NCBI RefSeq assembly: GCF_030814215.1
Contig: NZ_JAUSUT010000001.1
Coordinates: 2,666,001 to 2,730,000 of the forward strand
Source: Amycolatopsis thermophila
Lineage (GTDB): Bacteria; Actinomycetota; Actinomycetes; Mycobacteriales; Pseudonocardiaceae
Length of the DNA stretch: 64,000 nt
Direction of reading: 5' to 3'
The stretch's first letter is position 1. Each line of letters opens with the position of its first letter. A program made the position numbers and the translations under genes. Positions 52,119-60,435 of this stretch are shown here, in pieces. Below the pieces are notes generated by a model that saw nothing but the letters and a program-made list of their open reading frames with translations, had not been told where the DNA came from and did not search any database.

Positions 52119-53890
52119 GTCAGTCCCGTGCCGAAGGGATAGCGGATCTGGCCGGCGTCGTCGCCCGCCGGGATGTCGACCGGCAGCTTGCCCTGCGGGG
52201 AGATCTCACCCCGGAGCACCTTGGCCAGCGAAGTCATGGTCACGTCCCGCCAGTCGTAGGTCGCCATCCAGGTCGGCGCGTCGACGACACCCGCGTCGTA
52301 CGGCTCCTGGATGCTCACGGCGACGACCGGTTTCCCTGTCGCGAGCAGTTCACGCACGAGATCACCCTGACCGGTGTTCGCCCGCAGCCCGTTGGTGAGC
52401 ACCACGACCGTGTCCGCCTGCCCGGCCGCCGTCACGGCGTTCTCGATGGTCGCCGCGGCCGGGTTGGCGCCCGTCGGCATCGCTGTTCCGCCGAGGCGGT
52501 CGGCCAGGGTCCGGACCGGCTCGGCCGGGTAGCCGGGGTAGTTCGGGTTGTTCCAGCCAGTCACCAGAACCTTCCCGGGCTGCCGCAGTGGAAGCAGCCC
52601 GGCGTCGTTGCGCAGCACCGTGGTCGTCCGGTCGGTGATGGACTGGATCTTCTCCCGGTTGCCGGGGCTCCCGACCTGCCTGACCGCGCGAGTGTTGACC
52701 AGCGGCTTCGCCACGATTCCGCGCTTTTCCTTGAGCTTGAGGATGCGCAGCACGCTTTGGTCGATGCGCTCTTCGGTGAGGCGGCCGCTCTTCACCGCGT
52801 CGAGCACACTGTCGACGGCCAGTCCGAGGTCCGGCGGCATCAGCATCTGGTCTACGCCGGCTTCCAGCGCCAGTACTGGAATCTCGGCGTCGGTGTGCAG
52901 TTGCCGGACACCGGCCATCTGCAGGGAGTCCGTGACAACCACGCCGTCGTAGTGCAACTCGTCCCGCAGGATTCCGGTCATGATCGGCTTCGACAGCGTC
53001 GCGGGCTCGCCGGACGGGTCCAGGCTGGGGACGGTGATGTGCGCGGACATGATCACGTCCGTGCCCGCCTCGATCGCGGACCGGAACGGTGGCAGGTCGA
53101 TCTGCCGCCACTGGTCCGCGGTCCGGTTGATGACCGGCAGTCCGGTGTGGCTGTCGGTCGCGGCGTCACCGTGGCCGGGGAAGTGCTTGGCGGCCGCGGA
53201 CACGGTTTCCGTCGGTGGCCCTGAGTTCTGGTACCCCGCGACCTCCGCGGCGACCAGCTGCCCGGCCAGTGCCGGATCCGCCGAGAACGAGCGCGAGCCG
53301 ATCACCGGGTTGAGCGGGTTGGAGTTGACGTCGGCGTCCGGGGCGAAATCTTGGTTGATGCCCATCGCCCGCAACTCGCGACCGTTGACCGTGGCCAGCT
53401 GGCGCGCGTCCTCGGCGCTGCGGCCCGCACCGATCGCCATACTCGACGGGTACTCGGTCGCGGGAGCCGCGATGCGGGTGACCCGGCCGCCCTCCTGGTC
53501 GGTCGAGACGATCAGCGGCACCCTGGCACCGCTGGCGAGCGCGGCGCGCTGCAGCCCGTTCGAGAGGGCCGCGACCTGCGCCGGGTCGTCGACGTTGTCG
53601 GTGCCGGAGTTGTTGAAGTAGATGACTCCGCCCGGGTGGTAGCGCTCGATCACCTCGGCCGGTGTGTCCACGCCGTACTTCGTGCGGTTGCCCTGGTCGG
53701 GCTGGTCGGCCGCCTTGCCCCACACGTCCGCGACGAAGAGCTGCCCCACCTTGTCCTCGAGCGACATGGCCCGCAGCGTCTGCTCGGCCCAGCCCTCCTG
53801 GCGCCCGGATGCGGCCGACGCCGCGCTCAGCGTGCTCACGCCGAGCACACCCACGACGATCGCGGCAAGGGCATGACTCCTCCGGCGCAT
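52112..53890 (-). CDS. nagZ: Glycoside hydrolase family 3 beta-N-acetylglucosaminidase
   Basis: 592 residues. Signal peptide about 1-26. GH3 N-domain: IVSTDQEGGRVTR (about 120), the catalytic His-Asp dyad loop KHFPGHGDAATDSHTGLP (about 225-242) and the nucleophile Asp in VVVTDSLQMAG (about 300). A second C-terminal domain of about 200 residues follows, as in two-domain Bacillus-type NagZ. It trims GlcNAc from muropeptides outside the cell. First gene of the salvage operon; its stop overlaps namZ's start. Confidence 0.92.
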   Translation of the reverse strand: MRRRSHALAAIVVGVLGVSTLSAASAASGRQEGWAEQTLRAMSLEDKVGQLFVADVWGKAADQPDQGNRTKYGVDTPAEVIERYHPGGVIYFNNSGTDNVDDPAQVAALSNGLQRAALASGARVPLIVSTDQEGGRVTRIAAPATEYPSSMAIGAGRSAEDARQLATVNGRELRAMGINQDFAPDADVNSNPLNPVIGSRSFSADPALAGQLVAAEVAGYQNSGPPTETVSAAAKHFPGHGDAATDSHTGLPVINRTADQWRQIDLPPFRSAIEAGTDVIMSAHITVPSLDPSGEPATLSKPIMTGILRDELHYDGVVVTDSLQMAGVRQLHTDAEIPVLALEAGVDQMLMPPDLGLAVDSVLDAVKSGRLTEERIDQSVLRILKLKEKRGIVAKPLVNTRAVRQVGSPGNREKIQSITDRTTTVLRNDAGLLPLRQPGKVLVTGWNNPNYPGYPAEPVRTLADRLGGTAMPTGANPAAATIENAVTAAGQADTVVVLTNGLRANTGQGDLVRELLATGKPVVAVSIQEPYDAGVVDAPTWMATYDWRDVTMTSLAKVLRGEISPQGKLPVDIPAGDDAGQIRYPFGTGLTW

Positions 53891-54049
53891 CGCGAACCTC
53901 CCCTGATGATGAACGGCCGGCTGGATCGAGCCGACATTGGGGGAAGCTACTCAGTGGCTCCAGAGCAGGTCAACGACCGCCTTACTTTCGGACGAGCCCG
54001 AAAGTGCTTTTCAGCGCATGCCACTCCAACGGTCTAATCCGATGGGCAT

Positions 54050-54295
54050 AAAAATGCGCGGGCGCCGCCAGCGATAACGCTGGCGGCGCCCGCCCGCGCG
54101 GACCACTCGGGTGACCAAGCTGCAACTCATGTCGTGCCTTGTGGGGACTCGGCGTCCGGCGTCCCGGTACGCAGTCCCTCGACGACAAGCCTCCCGCGGC
54201 GTGCTGCGCGTGGGTGCCCGGAGTCCGCGCACGGAGACCTTGCGGGGAGGAACGAGACTTATCTTCGTCTCGTCCTTGGCCGACAAGATGTCCGC
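54050..54295 (-). ncRNA. Ms1-like 6S-related RNA (candidate)
   Basis: About 245 nt, minus strand, directly downstream of the HAD gene. A promoter (TTGAAG at 54326-54331, TACAAA at 54302-54307, 18-base spacer) precedes it, and it ends at a perfect 14-bp hairpin with a tttt-type tract. The position matches the Ms1/MTS2823 RNA between Rv3661 and Rv3662c in M. tuberculosis. No open frame looks coding. Internal stem ggactc/gagtcc supports folding. Ms1 binds core RNA polymerase; this copy is inferred by synteny and signals only. Confidence 0.6.
54060..54091 (-). terminator. Terminator of the Ms1-like RNA
   Basis: gggcgccgccagcg (54060-54073) pairs exactly with cgctggcggcgccc (54078-54091) across an ataa loop; on the minus strand it is followed by gcgcattttta. 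Confidence 0.85.
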
Positions 54296-54301
54296 ACTCA
54301 C

Positions 54302-54331
54302 TTTGTAACCCAGTGACGGCGGTCACTTCAA
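54302..54331 (-). promoter_or_regulatory. Promoter of the Ms1-like RNA
   Basis: Minus strand: TTGAAG (54326-54331), 18-base spacer, TACAAA (54302-54307), giving a start near 54295. Confidence 0.5.
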
Positions 54332-54398
54332 GGGGTCGGACGGGTGCACCGGTACAGACGCCCGATCCGGTGATGGGACCACCGTGCGCGACTAGAAT

Positions 54399-55241
54399 TC
54401 ATGCTCCCCCACGACGTTTGCGGGTCAGGCCGTACCAGGTCACCCCGGCCGCGGCGACCGCGCCGAGCCCCAGCCCGACGGCCAGGGTGGCCGGTGTCGG
54501 CGCCGGGATGCGGCTGCGCAGCGACACCGGTTTGGTGAACTCGAGGACCGTCCACCCGCGCTCGGTGGCGGTGCGGCGCAGCAGGCGATCGGGGTTCACG
54601 GCGCGCGGCATGCCGACCGTCTCCAGCAGCGGGATGTCGGTGCTCGAATCCGAATAGGCGAAACAGTTGGCGAGGTCGTACCCGTTTTCCGCGGCCAATT
54701 GTTTCGCGGCCACCGCTTTTTGTTCGCCGTAGCAGTAGAATGCGATTTCGCCGGAATAGCGGCCGTCGACGACGCCCATTCGGGTCGCGACGCTGCCGGT
54801 CGCGCCCAGCATCGCCGCGATCGGCGTGACGACCTCGTCGCCTGCCGCCGACAGCACGATCACGTCGTGCCCCTGCTCCTGGTGCCAGGCGATCAGCTCG
54901 GCCGCCTCGGAATAGACGAGCGGGTCGACGATGTCGTGCAACGTCTCGTTGACGATCGCGCGCACCTGGGCGACGTCCCAGCCGGCGCACAACGCCGAGA
55001 TCTCGGCCCGCATCCGCTCCGTCCGGTCGGCGTCGGCGCCGGAGAGCGAGAAGACGAACTGCGCGTAGGCGCTCTTCAGGGCCGCGCGCTTGCTGATCAG
55101 CCCCTCGCGCAGCAGCGGCTTGCTGAACGCGAGCGCGCTGGACGACGCGATGATCGTCTTGTCCAGGTCGAAGAAGGCCGCGATACCGGTTCCGGTCGCG
55201 GCGGGGAGATCGCCCGGCGGCGAGCTGGGAAGTTCTGCCAC
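54399..55241 (-). CDS. HAD-IB phosphatase, membrane-anchored (Rv3661 position)
   Basis: 280 residues from a GTG. HAD motif I FFDLDKTII (about 23-31), motif II VIVLSAAGD (about 129-137), and the motif III/IV region ANCFAYSDSSTDIPLL (about 190-205) define a SerB-like HAD-IB hydrolase. A C-terminal membrane helix (ATLAVGLGLGAVAAAGVTWYG, residues 251-271) is followed by a basic tail. A 6C RNA lies on its 5' side and an Ms1-like RNA on its 3' side, as at Rv3661. Substrate unproven. Confidence 0.9.
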   Translation of the reverse strand: MAELPSSPPGDLPAATGTGIAAFFDLDKTIIASSSALAFSKPLLREGLISKRAALKSAYAQFVFSLSGADADRTERMRAEISALCAGWDVAQVRAIVNETLHDIVDPLVYSEAAELIAWHQEQGHDVIVLSAAGDEVVTPIAAMLGATGSVATRMGVVDGRYSGEIAFYCYGEQKAVAAKQLAAENGYDLANCFAYSDSSTDIPLLETVGMPRAVNPDRLLRRTATERGWTVLEFTKPVSLRSRIPAPTPATLAVGLGLGAVAAAGVTWYGLTRKRRGGA

Positions 55242-55408
55242 AGCTTCAGGATAGGAGGAGATCGCTCGCGCGCTCGTCAGGTGACCACCAACGGTGTCGC
55301 CCGGTCGGAAATTCGTTCGCCGCCGGGGAATCGATTGCTGGTGCTGTTACCGAATTGTGGGTGTGGGAAGACCCGTTCGGCGACCGTGACCGGAGTTACA
55401 GTGGAGCG

Positions 55409-55502
55409 CATCCGGTGTTCCCACCGGCGGTTCAGTCCAACCCCCCGGGGCTGAACCCACGGCGACCCCCGTCCCTCCCCCCTGGCGGGGGTCGCCCCTT
55501 TT
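55409..55502 (+). ncRNA. 6C RNA
   Basis: About 94 nt, plus strand, in the divergent gap between the HAD gene and ssd, where B11/6C RNA lies in M. tuberculosis (Rv3660c-Rv3661). Hairpin 1: ggttcag (55429-55435) with ctgaacc (55451-55457), loop containing CCCCCC. Hairpin 2: ggcgacccccg (55461-55471) with cgggggtcgcc (55486-55496), loop containing CCCCCC, followed by ccttttc as terminator. Two hairpins each with six Cs in the loop is the defining 6C pattern. A tacagt -10 box lies at 55397-55402. Confidence 0.88.
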
Positions 55503-55685
55503 CTCGCGCGCGGGCGCGAATCCTGCCACAGGACGCGGACAGTTCCGGCTCGCTCGGGCCGCCCGGTTCGTGAGTTGTCCACATGACCCCGGTTGTCCAC
55601 AGGCGGGACCGGAACTCCTTGTCGCGCAGGGACGCGGGAACGACGGTGGAGTCAGGTCAACCACCGAACCTTCCTGGGGGCAGTC

Positions 55686-56759
55686 GTGAACCACACCCGT
55701 CCGCTCGTCGTCGCCCACGACGAGGCCCTGCTCGACGAAATCCTGCGCGTCGCCGCGGCCGTCGGCTGCGAGACCCAGCGCGCGCCGGATCTGCTCGCCG
55801 CGCGTCCGCGCTGGCCGGACGCGCCGCTGGTGCTCGTCGACGAGCAGGCGGTGGACGCCGAGGTCGAGCTGCCGCGTCGCCCCGGCGTCCTGCTGGTCAC
55901 CAAGGGCGCGCCAGACTCCCGCACCTGGCAGCGGGCCTTCCGCGCCGGTGTCGAGGACGTCGTCGCGCTGCCGGAGGACGAAACCACCCTCGCCGCGGCG
56001 CTGGCCGACGTCGTCGACGGCCCCGGAGTCCCGGGTGGACGGATCATCGGTGTCGTCGGCGGGCGGGGCGGCGCCGGTGCGTCCTTCCTGGCGGCGGCCA
56101 CGGCCCTCGTCGCCTGCCGCCACGATCCCGGCGGGTTCCTGGTCGACTGCGATCCGCTCGCCGGTGGGGTGGACGCCCTGCTCGGCGCCGAGCACGCGGA
56201 GGGCCTGCGCTGGCCCGAACTCCGTCCCGGTGCCGGACGGTTGTCGATGCCGGCCCTGCTGAAGTCATTGCCCGAGTTCCGGTACCGGGGCCTGCGGCTG
56301 CCGTTCCTGTCCTGCCACCGCAACGGGGACGGGCCGACCGGGCAGGGGGTGGCGGCCGTGATCGAGGCGGGACGGCGTTCCGGGCGCACGGTCGTGTGCG
56401 ATCTGCCGCGGCACCTCGACGGCGCGGGTCTCGCGGTCATCGCGCGAGCCGATCTCGTGGTCGTGGTGATCCCGGCCGAAATGCGGGCCTGTCTCGCGGC
56501 TCGGCGGGTTCTCAAGCAGCTGGGCGATCCGGCCGACCGGGTGCGGCTCGTCGTGCGTGGTCCGGCGCCCGGCGACCTGCAGCCCAGCGTCGCCGCGGGT
56601 GCGGTCGGGGTGCCGTTGCTGACGTCGATGCCGTTGGAACGGCAGCTGGACCGGGAGATCGAGCACGGCCAGTTCGCGCCGCGACCGCGTGGGGCGTTGC
56701 TCGAGGCGGCGCGGCTGGTCCTCGCCGAGGCCCGGTCGAGGCAGGTGCTGGCGGCATGA
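55686..56759 (+). CDS. ssd: Ssd/CpaE-like P-loop ATPase
   Basis: 357 residues from a GTG. A degenerate response-regulator-like N-terminal domain (about 1-120) precedes a MinD-like ATPase with a deviant Walker A (VVGGRGGAGASFLA, about 122-135; the usual GKT reads GAS) and ADLVVVVIP/LVVRGPAP strands. This is the Rv3660c septum-site-determining/CpaE group that localises Tad pilus or division machinery. The altered P-loop suggests weak or lost ATP hydrolysis. Its stop overlaps tadA's start (ATGA). Confidence 0.88.
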   Translation: MNHTRPLVVAHDEALLDEILRVAAAVGCETQRAPDLLAARPRWPDAPLVLVDEQAVDAEVELPRRPGVLLVTKGAPDSRTWQRAFRAGVEDVVALPEDETTLAAALADVVDGPGVPGGRIIGVVGGRGGAGASFLAAATALVACRHDPGGFLVDCDPLAGGVDALLGAEHAEGLRWPELRPGAGRLSMPALLKSLPEFRYRGLRLPFLSCHRNGDGPTGQGVAAVIEAGRRSGRTVVCDLPRHLDGAGLAVIARADLVVVVIPAEMRACLAARRVLKQLGDPADRVRLVVRGPAPGDLQPSVAAGAVGVPLLTSMPLERQLDREIEHGQFAPRPRGALLEAARLVLAEARSRQVLAA

Positions 56760-57922
56760 ACTTCGAGCTGGTCGAACGCGTCCGCCTGCGGCTGGCCGGC
56801 GCCGGCGCCGGTACCGACGCCGCGACCGTGGCGGACGCCGTGCGCGCCGAGGCGGGGCGGCCCGTCGGCCATGCGGAGGTCCTGGACGCGCTGCGTGTGG
56901 TGCGCCAGGAGCTGGCGGGCGCCGGGCCGCTGGAGCCGTTGCTCGCCCTGCCCGGTGTCACCGACGTGCTGGTCACCGGACCGTCGGACGTCTGGGTCGA
57001 CGGCGCGGACGGGCTTCGCCGGACGGAGGTGTCCTTCCCCAACGAGGAGGCGGTGCGCCGCCTCGCGCAGCGCCTGGCCCTCGCGGCGGGACGACGGCTC
57101 GACGACGCGCAGCCCCACGTCGACGGCTGGTTGCCGGGCCTCGGCCCGCACGGCCGGGTGCGGTTGCACGCGGTCCTGCCGCCGATCGCGGCGGATGGCA
57201 CGTGCGTCTCCCTGCGCGTACTCCGCCCCGCGGTGCACGACCTGACCGCGCTGCGGGAACTGGGCACGTTCGGAGCGGACGGTGCCGAGCTGGTCGAGTC
57301 CGTGGTCGCCGCGCGACTGGCGTTCCTCGTCACTGGCGGCACCGGCGCGGGGAAGAGCACGCTGCTCGCGGCCATGCTCGGTGCGGTGTCGCCGTCCGAG
57401 CGGATCGTGTGCGTCGAAGACGCGGCCGAGCTCCAGCCCGCGCATCCGCAGTTCGTCCGGTTGATCGCCCGGCCGCCCAACATCGAGGGCGCGGGCGAGG
57501 TCAGCTTGCGCGACCTGGTGCGCCAGGCACTGCGGATGCGCCCGGACCGGCTTGTGGTCGGCGAGGTTCGTGGCCGGGAGGTCTGTGAACTTCTCAATGC
57601 CTTGAACACTGGTCACGACGGCAGCGCCGGCACGCTGCACGCGAACTCCACGGCGGAAGTCCCGGCCCGGCTGGAAGCACTCGCCTCCCTCGGCGGCCTG
57701 TCCCGATCGGCCCTGCACAGCCAGCTCGCCGCCGCGGTCCAGGTGGTCCTCCACATGCGCCGGGCCGCGTCGGGTCAACGAGAGCTGGCCGAGGTCGGAG
57801 TTCTCAGCCGCGCGGACAACGGAGACGTCCGGGTTCTGCCGGTCTGGCAGGACGGAGAGTGGACCAAGCGGCGTGTGCTGTTCGCCGCCGTGGTCGCCCG
57901 GGCAGGGAGGGCCGCATGCTGA
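56756..57922 (+). CDS. tadA: TadA-type pilus assembly ATPase
   Basis: 388 residues. Walker A GGTGAGKSTLLAAML (about 198-212), Asp box ERIVCVEDAAELQP (about 220-233), Walker B RPDRLVVGEVRGREV (about 262) and the His box TGHDGSAGTLHANS (about 283) are complete for a secretion ATPase of the CpaF/TadA group (Rv3659c type). It powers assembly of Flp pili at the membrane inner face. Start overlaps ssd by 4 bases. The original tadB start overlapped its stop, but a duplication now separates them. Confidence 0.93.
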   Translation: MNFELVERVRLRLAGAGAGTDAATVADAVRAEAGRPVGHAEVLDALRVVRQELAGAGPLEPLLALPGVTDVLVTGPSDVWVDGADGLRRTEVSFPNEEAVRRLAQRLALAAGRRLDDAQPHVDGWLPGLGPHGRVRLHAVLPPIAADGTCVSLRVLRPAVHDLTALRELGTFGADGAELVESVVAARLAFLVTGGTGAGKSTLLAAMLGAVSPSERIVCVEDAAELQPAHPQFVRLIARPPNIEGAGEVSLRDLVRQALRMRPDRLVVGEVRGREVCELLNALNTGHDGSAGTLHANSTAEVPARLEALASLGGLSRSALHSQLAAAVQVVLHMRRAASGQRELAEVGVLSRADNGDVRVLPVWQDGEWTKRRVLFAAVVARAGRAAC

Positions 57923-58160
57923 CGCCCGCACGCGCCAATCCCTCCGTGGCGACTGCCTGCTGGCGGCCGGTGCGTGGCTCAGCTGCCCGGCTGTGCTCGC
58001 CCAGCTGCGCACTCCGTGTCCTTCCCATCGAGCACGGCCAGTGGGGAACCAGCAGGCGGGGCCAGAGAGGCAGGGTCGCATGCTGACGCACGTCCTGACC
58101 TGTGCCGCCGCAGCGGTCGCCTCCTGGCCGCCGGTGCGGAGCTCCGTCGCTCGGCTGCAA
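57911..58160. repeat. 165-bp tandem duplication of the tadA/tadB junction
   Basis: The junction gccgcatgctgacgc at about 57911 recurs at 58076 as gtcgcatgctgacgc; the following ~80 bases align at 165-base spacing with drift (ccggtgcgtggctcagctgc against ccggtgcggagctccgtcgc). The first copy encodes MLTPARANPSVATACWRPVRG, then hits a stop (GRVAC*) where tadA's own end ( GRAAC*) is duplicated. Only the second copy leads into tadB. Confidence 0.85.
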
Positions 58161-58877
58161 GCGCTCACGGAGTCCGCGAAGCCACGCAGCCTCCGGGTGC
58201 CACGAAAGGTCTACGCGCTCGGGCTGGTGCCTCTCGTGTTCCTCGTGCCACCGACTGTCTGTGCCGCGGGCGGATTGCTCGGCTGGGCCGGCTGGCGGCA
58301 TTGGCGGGGCCGTCGCGTCGTGGCGGAGAGCCGATCGGCCAGACGCTCCATGGTCGAGGCCCTGCACGCCATGGTGGTCGACCTGCGAGCGGGCGCGCCG
58401 CCCGCGCTCGCCGCTGAGTCCGCGGCAGTCGACGCGCCTCGCCCGGTCGCCGAACTCCTGCAGGCGATGGCCGGGGCGGCCCGGCTGGGCGGCGATCCCG
58501 CCGGTGCGCTGGCGACCATCCCCACCAGCCGGCCGCTGGCGGAGATACGGGGACGGCTGGCGCGGGCTTGGTCCTTGAGCCAGCGGCACGGGCTGCCCCT
58601 GGCCGAACTGCTCGACGCCGTCCGCCGCGACATTGCGGAGCACCTCAGGTTCACCACGCAGGCCGAGGCGGCGATGTCCGGCCCGCGAGCCAGCGCGATG
58701 GTCCTCGCCGCGCTGCCCGGTTTCGGGCTGTTGCTCGGCGAGGGGATGGGCGCTCACCCGGTGCACGTTCTCTTCGCCACCGCCGGTGGCAACACACTCC
58801 TGCTGGCCGGCACCGTTCTGATCGTCGCGGGTGCTGCCTGGAGTGCTCGCATCACGAGAAGGGGTGCGCTGTGGTGA
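58080..58877 (+). CDS. tadB: TadB-like pilus membrane protein
   Basis: 265 residues from ATG 58080. Layout of the T2SF/TadB family: two N-terminal membrane helices (about 47-74), a cytosolic region with the LHAMVVDLRAGAPPALALESA-type T2SSF segment (about 98-120), and two more helices near the C-terminus (about 205-255). It forms the inner-membrane platform with TadC. The 5' end is a duplicate of the tadA-tadB junction, so the original coupled start was replaced by this copy. Its stop overlaps tadC. Confidence 0.88.
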   Translation: MLTHVLTCAAAAVASWPPVRSSVARLQALTESAKPRSLRVPRKVYALGLVPLVFLVPPTVCAAGGLLGWAGWRHWRGRRVVAESRSARRSMVEALHAMVVDLRAGAPPALAAESAAVDAPRPVAELLQAMAGAARLGGDPAGALATIPTSRPLAEIRGRLARAWSLSQRHGLPLAELLDAVRRDIAEHLRFTTQAEAAMSGPRASAMVLAALPGFGLLLGEGMGAHPVHVLFATAGGNTLLLAGTVLIVAGAAWSARITRRGALW

Positions 58878-59455
58878 GCGGCGGGACCCTCGCCGTCGCG
58901 CTGATTGGCGCTGCGTTGCTGACACTGCCCGGCAGACCGGTTCCCGGCCTGAGACTGGCTGCCCTGCTGCCCGCACCCAGAGCTCCGGCTCGGCCACGGC
59001 GCCGCCCACCGAAGGCCGACCCGCTCGAGCTGGCCGCGACGTGGGACCTGCTCGCCGCGTGCCTCCGAGCCGGGCAACCGGTGCCCGCCGCGCTGAGGGC
59101 GGTGACCGAGGGTGCGGCGGGCCCGGAAGCGGACGCGTTGCGTGCCGCGGCGGGTCTGCTGGAGCTCGGCGCGGACGCGGATGAGGGCTGGGCGCCGGCC
59201 CTGGGTTGCCCCGGAACGGCGGAGTTCGCTCGCGCGGCGAAACGAACCGCCCGCAGCGGAACAACGCTCGCCGACGCGGCCCGTGACCTCGCACAGGACA
59301 TACGGGCCGGGCTCTCCGATCGAGCCGAGGCGCGAGCGCAACGGGCGGGGGTCCTGATCGCCGGACCACTGGGGCTGTGTTTCCTCCCGGCCTTCGTCTG
59401 CCTCGGAGTCGTACCCGTCGTGCTCGGTCTGGCGGGACGTCTCACCGTGTTCTGA
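58874..59455 (+). CDS. tadC: TadC-like pilus membrane protein
   Basis: 193 residues from a GTG overlapping tadB's stop (GTGA). A first membrane helix (about 3-22), a cytosolic T2SF segment (LELAATWDLLAACLRAGQPV, about 50-69) and two C-terminal helices (about 150-190). The short length is normal for the actinobacterial TadC (Rv3657c type). Partner of TadB. The pilin gene follows 33 bases later. Confidence 0.88.
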   Translation: MSGGTLAVALIGAALLTLPGRPVPGLRLAALLPAPRAPARPRRRPPKADPLELAATWDLLAACLRAGQPVPAALRAVTEGAAGPEADALRAAAGLLELGADADEGWAPALGCPGTAEFARAAKRTARSGTTLADAARDLAQDIRAGLSDRAEARAQRAGVLIAGPLGLCFLPAFVCLGVVPVVLGLAGRLTVF

Positions 59456-59488
59456 TCGTCCATCCACAGTAGACAGAGGGGATCCATC

Positions 59489-59725
59489 ATGCTGTTCCGC
59501 ACCAAACCCGCGGGGCGTCACGCCGCACCGCCACGCCCGCGGTGGTGGCGCCGCTGGCTCCGCCCGGTGATCACCGCCGACGACGGGATGAGCACCGCCG
59601 AATACGCGATCGGCACGATCGCCGCGGCGGCCTTCGCGGCACTGCTGTACTCGGTCGTCACGGGCGACTCGGTCCTGGCCGCGCTGACCGGCCTGATCCA
59701 ACAGGCCCTGACAGCGAGCTTCTGA
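59489..59725 (+). CDS. Flp-type pilin (DUF4244)
   Basis: 78 residues. Basic N-terminus, then the processing/pilin segment DDGMSTAEYAIGTIAAAAFA (about 32-51; G then the conserved TAEYAI, the prepilin cleavage zone) and a hydrophobic helix to residue about 62. The short C-terminal part (LIQQALTASF) ends the Rv3656c-type pilin. It is the probable structural subunit of the Tad pilus. Its stop shares a base with tadE's ATG. Confidence 0.9.
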   Translation: MLFRTKPAGRHAAPPRPRWWRRWLRPVITADDGMSTAEYAIGTIAAAAFAALLYSVVTGDSVLAALTGLIQQALTASF

Positions 59726-60273
59726 TGACAGGCCCCAGCCCGCGCGCAGGCCCACCCCTGCCCGCGAAGCGTGCCCATCCCAGCCCGATGCCGACGACGG
59801 CGGGCGCCTGGGCATTGCCGATGGCGGCGGCGGCCCGAGCCACCAGGGGGCTGATCGGCCGGCGACCGCCGGGCGAGGTGCCAGCGGCTCGTTCGTCCCG
59901 GGTCAGTCCGGTGCGGCAGGGGAAGCGATCGGACCGCGGAGCGGTGACCGTCGAGGCGGCGATCGCGCTGTGTGCGCTCACCGTGTTCGTCGGGATGGTG
60001 CTGGCGGGCTTCACGGCGATCACCGGGCAGCTCCGGTGCGTCGACGCCGCTCGTGAGGCCGCCCGGCTCGTCGCGCGGGGCCAGCCGCAACTGGCCACAC
60101 AGGCCGTCGAGCAGATCGCACCGCCCGGGGCGCGGCTCTCGGTGAGCACCGCGGGGGACAGCATCAGCGTCGAGGTCCGCGCGGATCCGGCCGGTGGGCT
60201 CCTCCCTGGCCTCCACCTGACGGGGACCGCCTTCGCGGTGCTCGAACCAGGAGTGACCGGTGCGGATCCCTGA
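59725..60273 (+). CDS. tadE: TadE-like pseudopilin
   Basis: 182 residues from ATG 59725, or about 121 from an internal GTG at 59911. DRGAVTVEAAIALCALTVFVGMVLAGF (residues 70-96) is the TadE pilin-like domain, followed by a strand-rich extracellular part (SVSTAGDSISVEV). The first ~70 residues are Pro/Arg-rich and unlike relatives (Rv3655c is about 125 residues), so the internal start may be the real one; one-base overlap with the pilin supports the longer form. Minor pilin of the Tad pilus. Confidence 0.82.
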   Translation: MTGPSPRAGPPLPAKRAHPSPMPTTAGAWALPMAAAARATRGLIGRRPPGEVPAARSSRVSPVRQGKRSDRGAVTVEAAIALCALTVFVGMVLAGFTAITGQLRCVDAAREAARLVARGQPQLATQAVEQIAPPGARLSVSTAGDSISVEVRADPAGGLLPGLHLTGTAFAVLEPGVTGADP

Positions 60274-60435
60274 CCGGCGGCGGACGGGTGCCCATCCGAC
60301 GCCATCGCCGCTCGCCGACTGGGCACCCCGGTTGGCGCTCAGGTCAGGGTGTCTTCCGGGGCGACCTGCAGCGGGTGCTCGGAGTGCAGTGGTGCTCGCG
60401 GCGGCTGCTCGGGCGTGGGGCGGGGTCCGGGGCGG

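Noticed and set aside
53891-54398. A 114-residue minus-strand frame in the Ms1-like region.
   Set aside because: Composition and start context are not gene-like and the promoter-terminator pair fits an RNA gene better.
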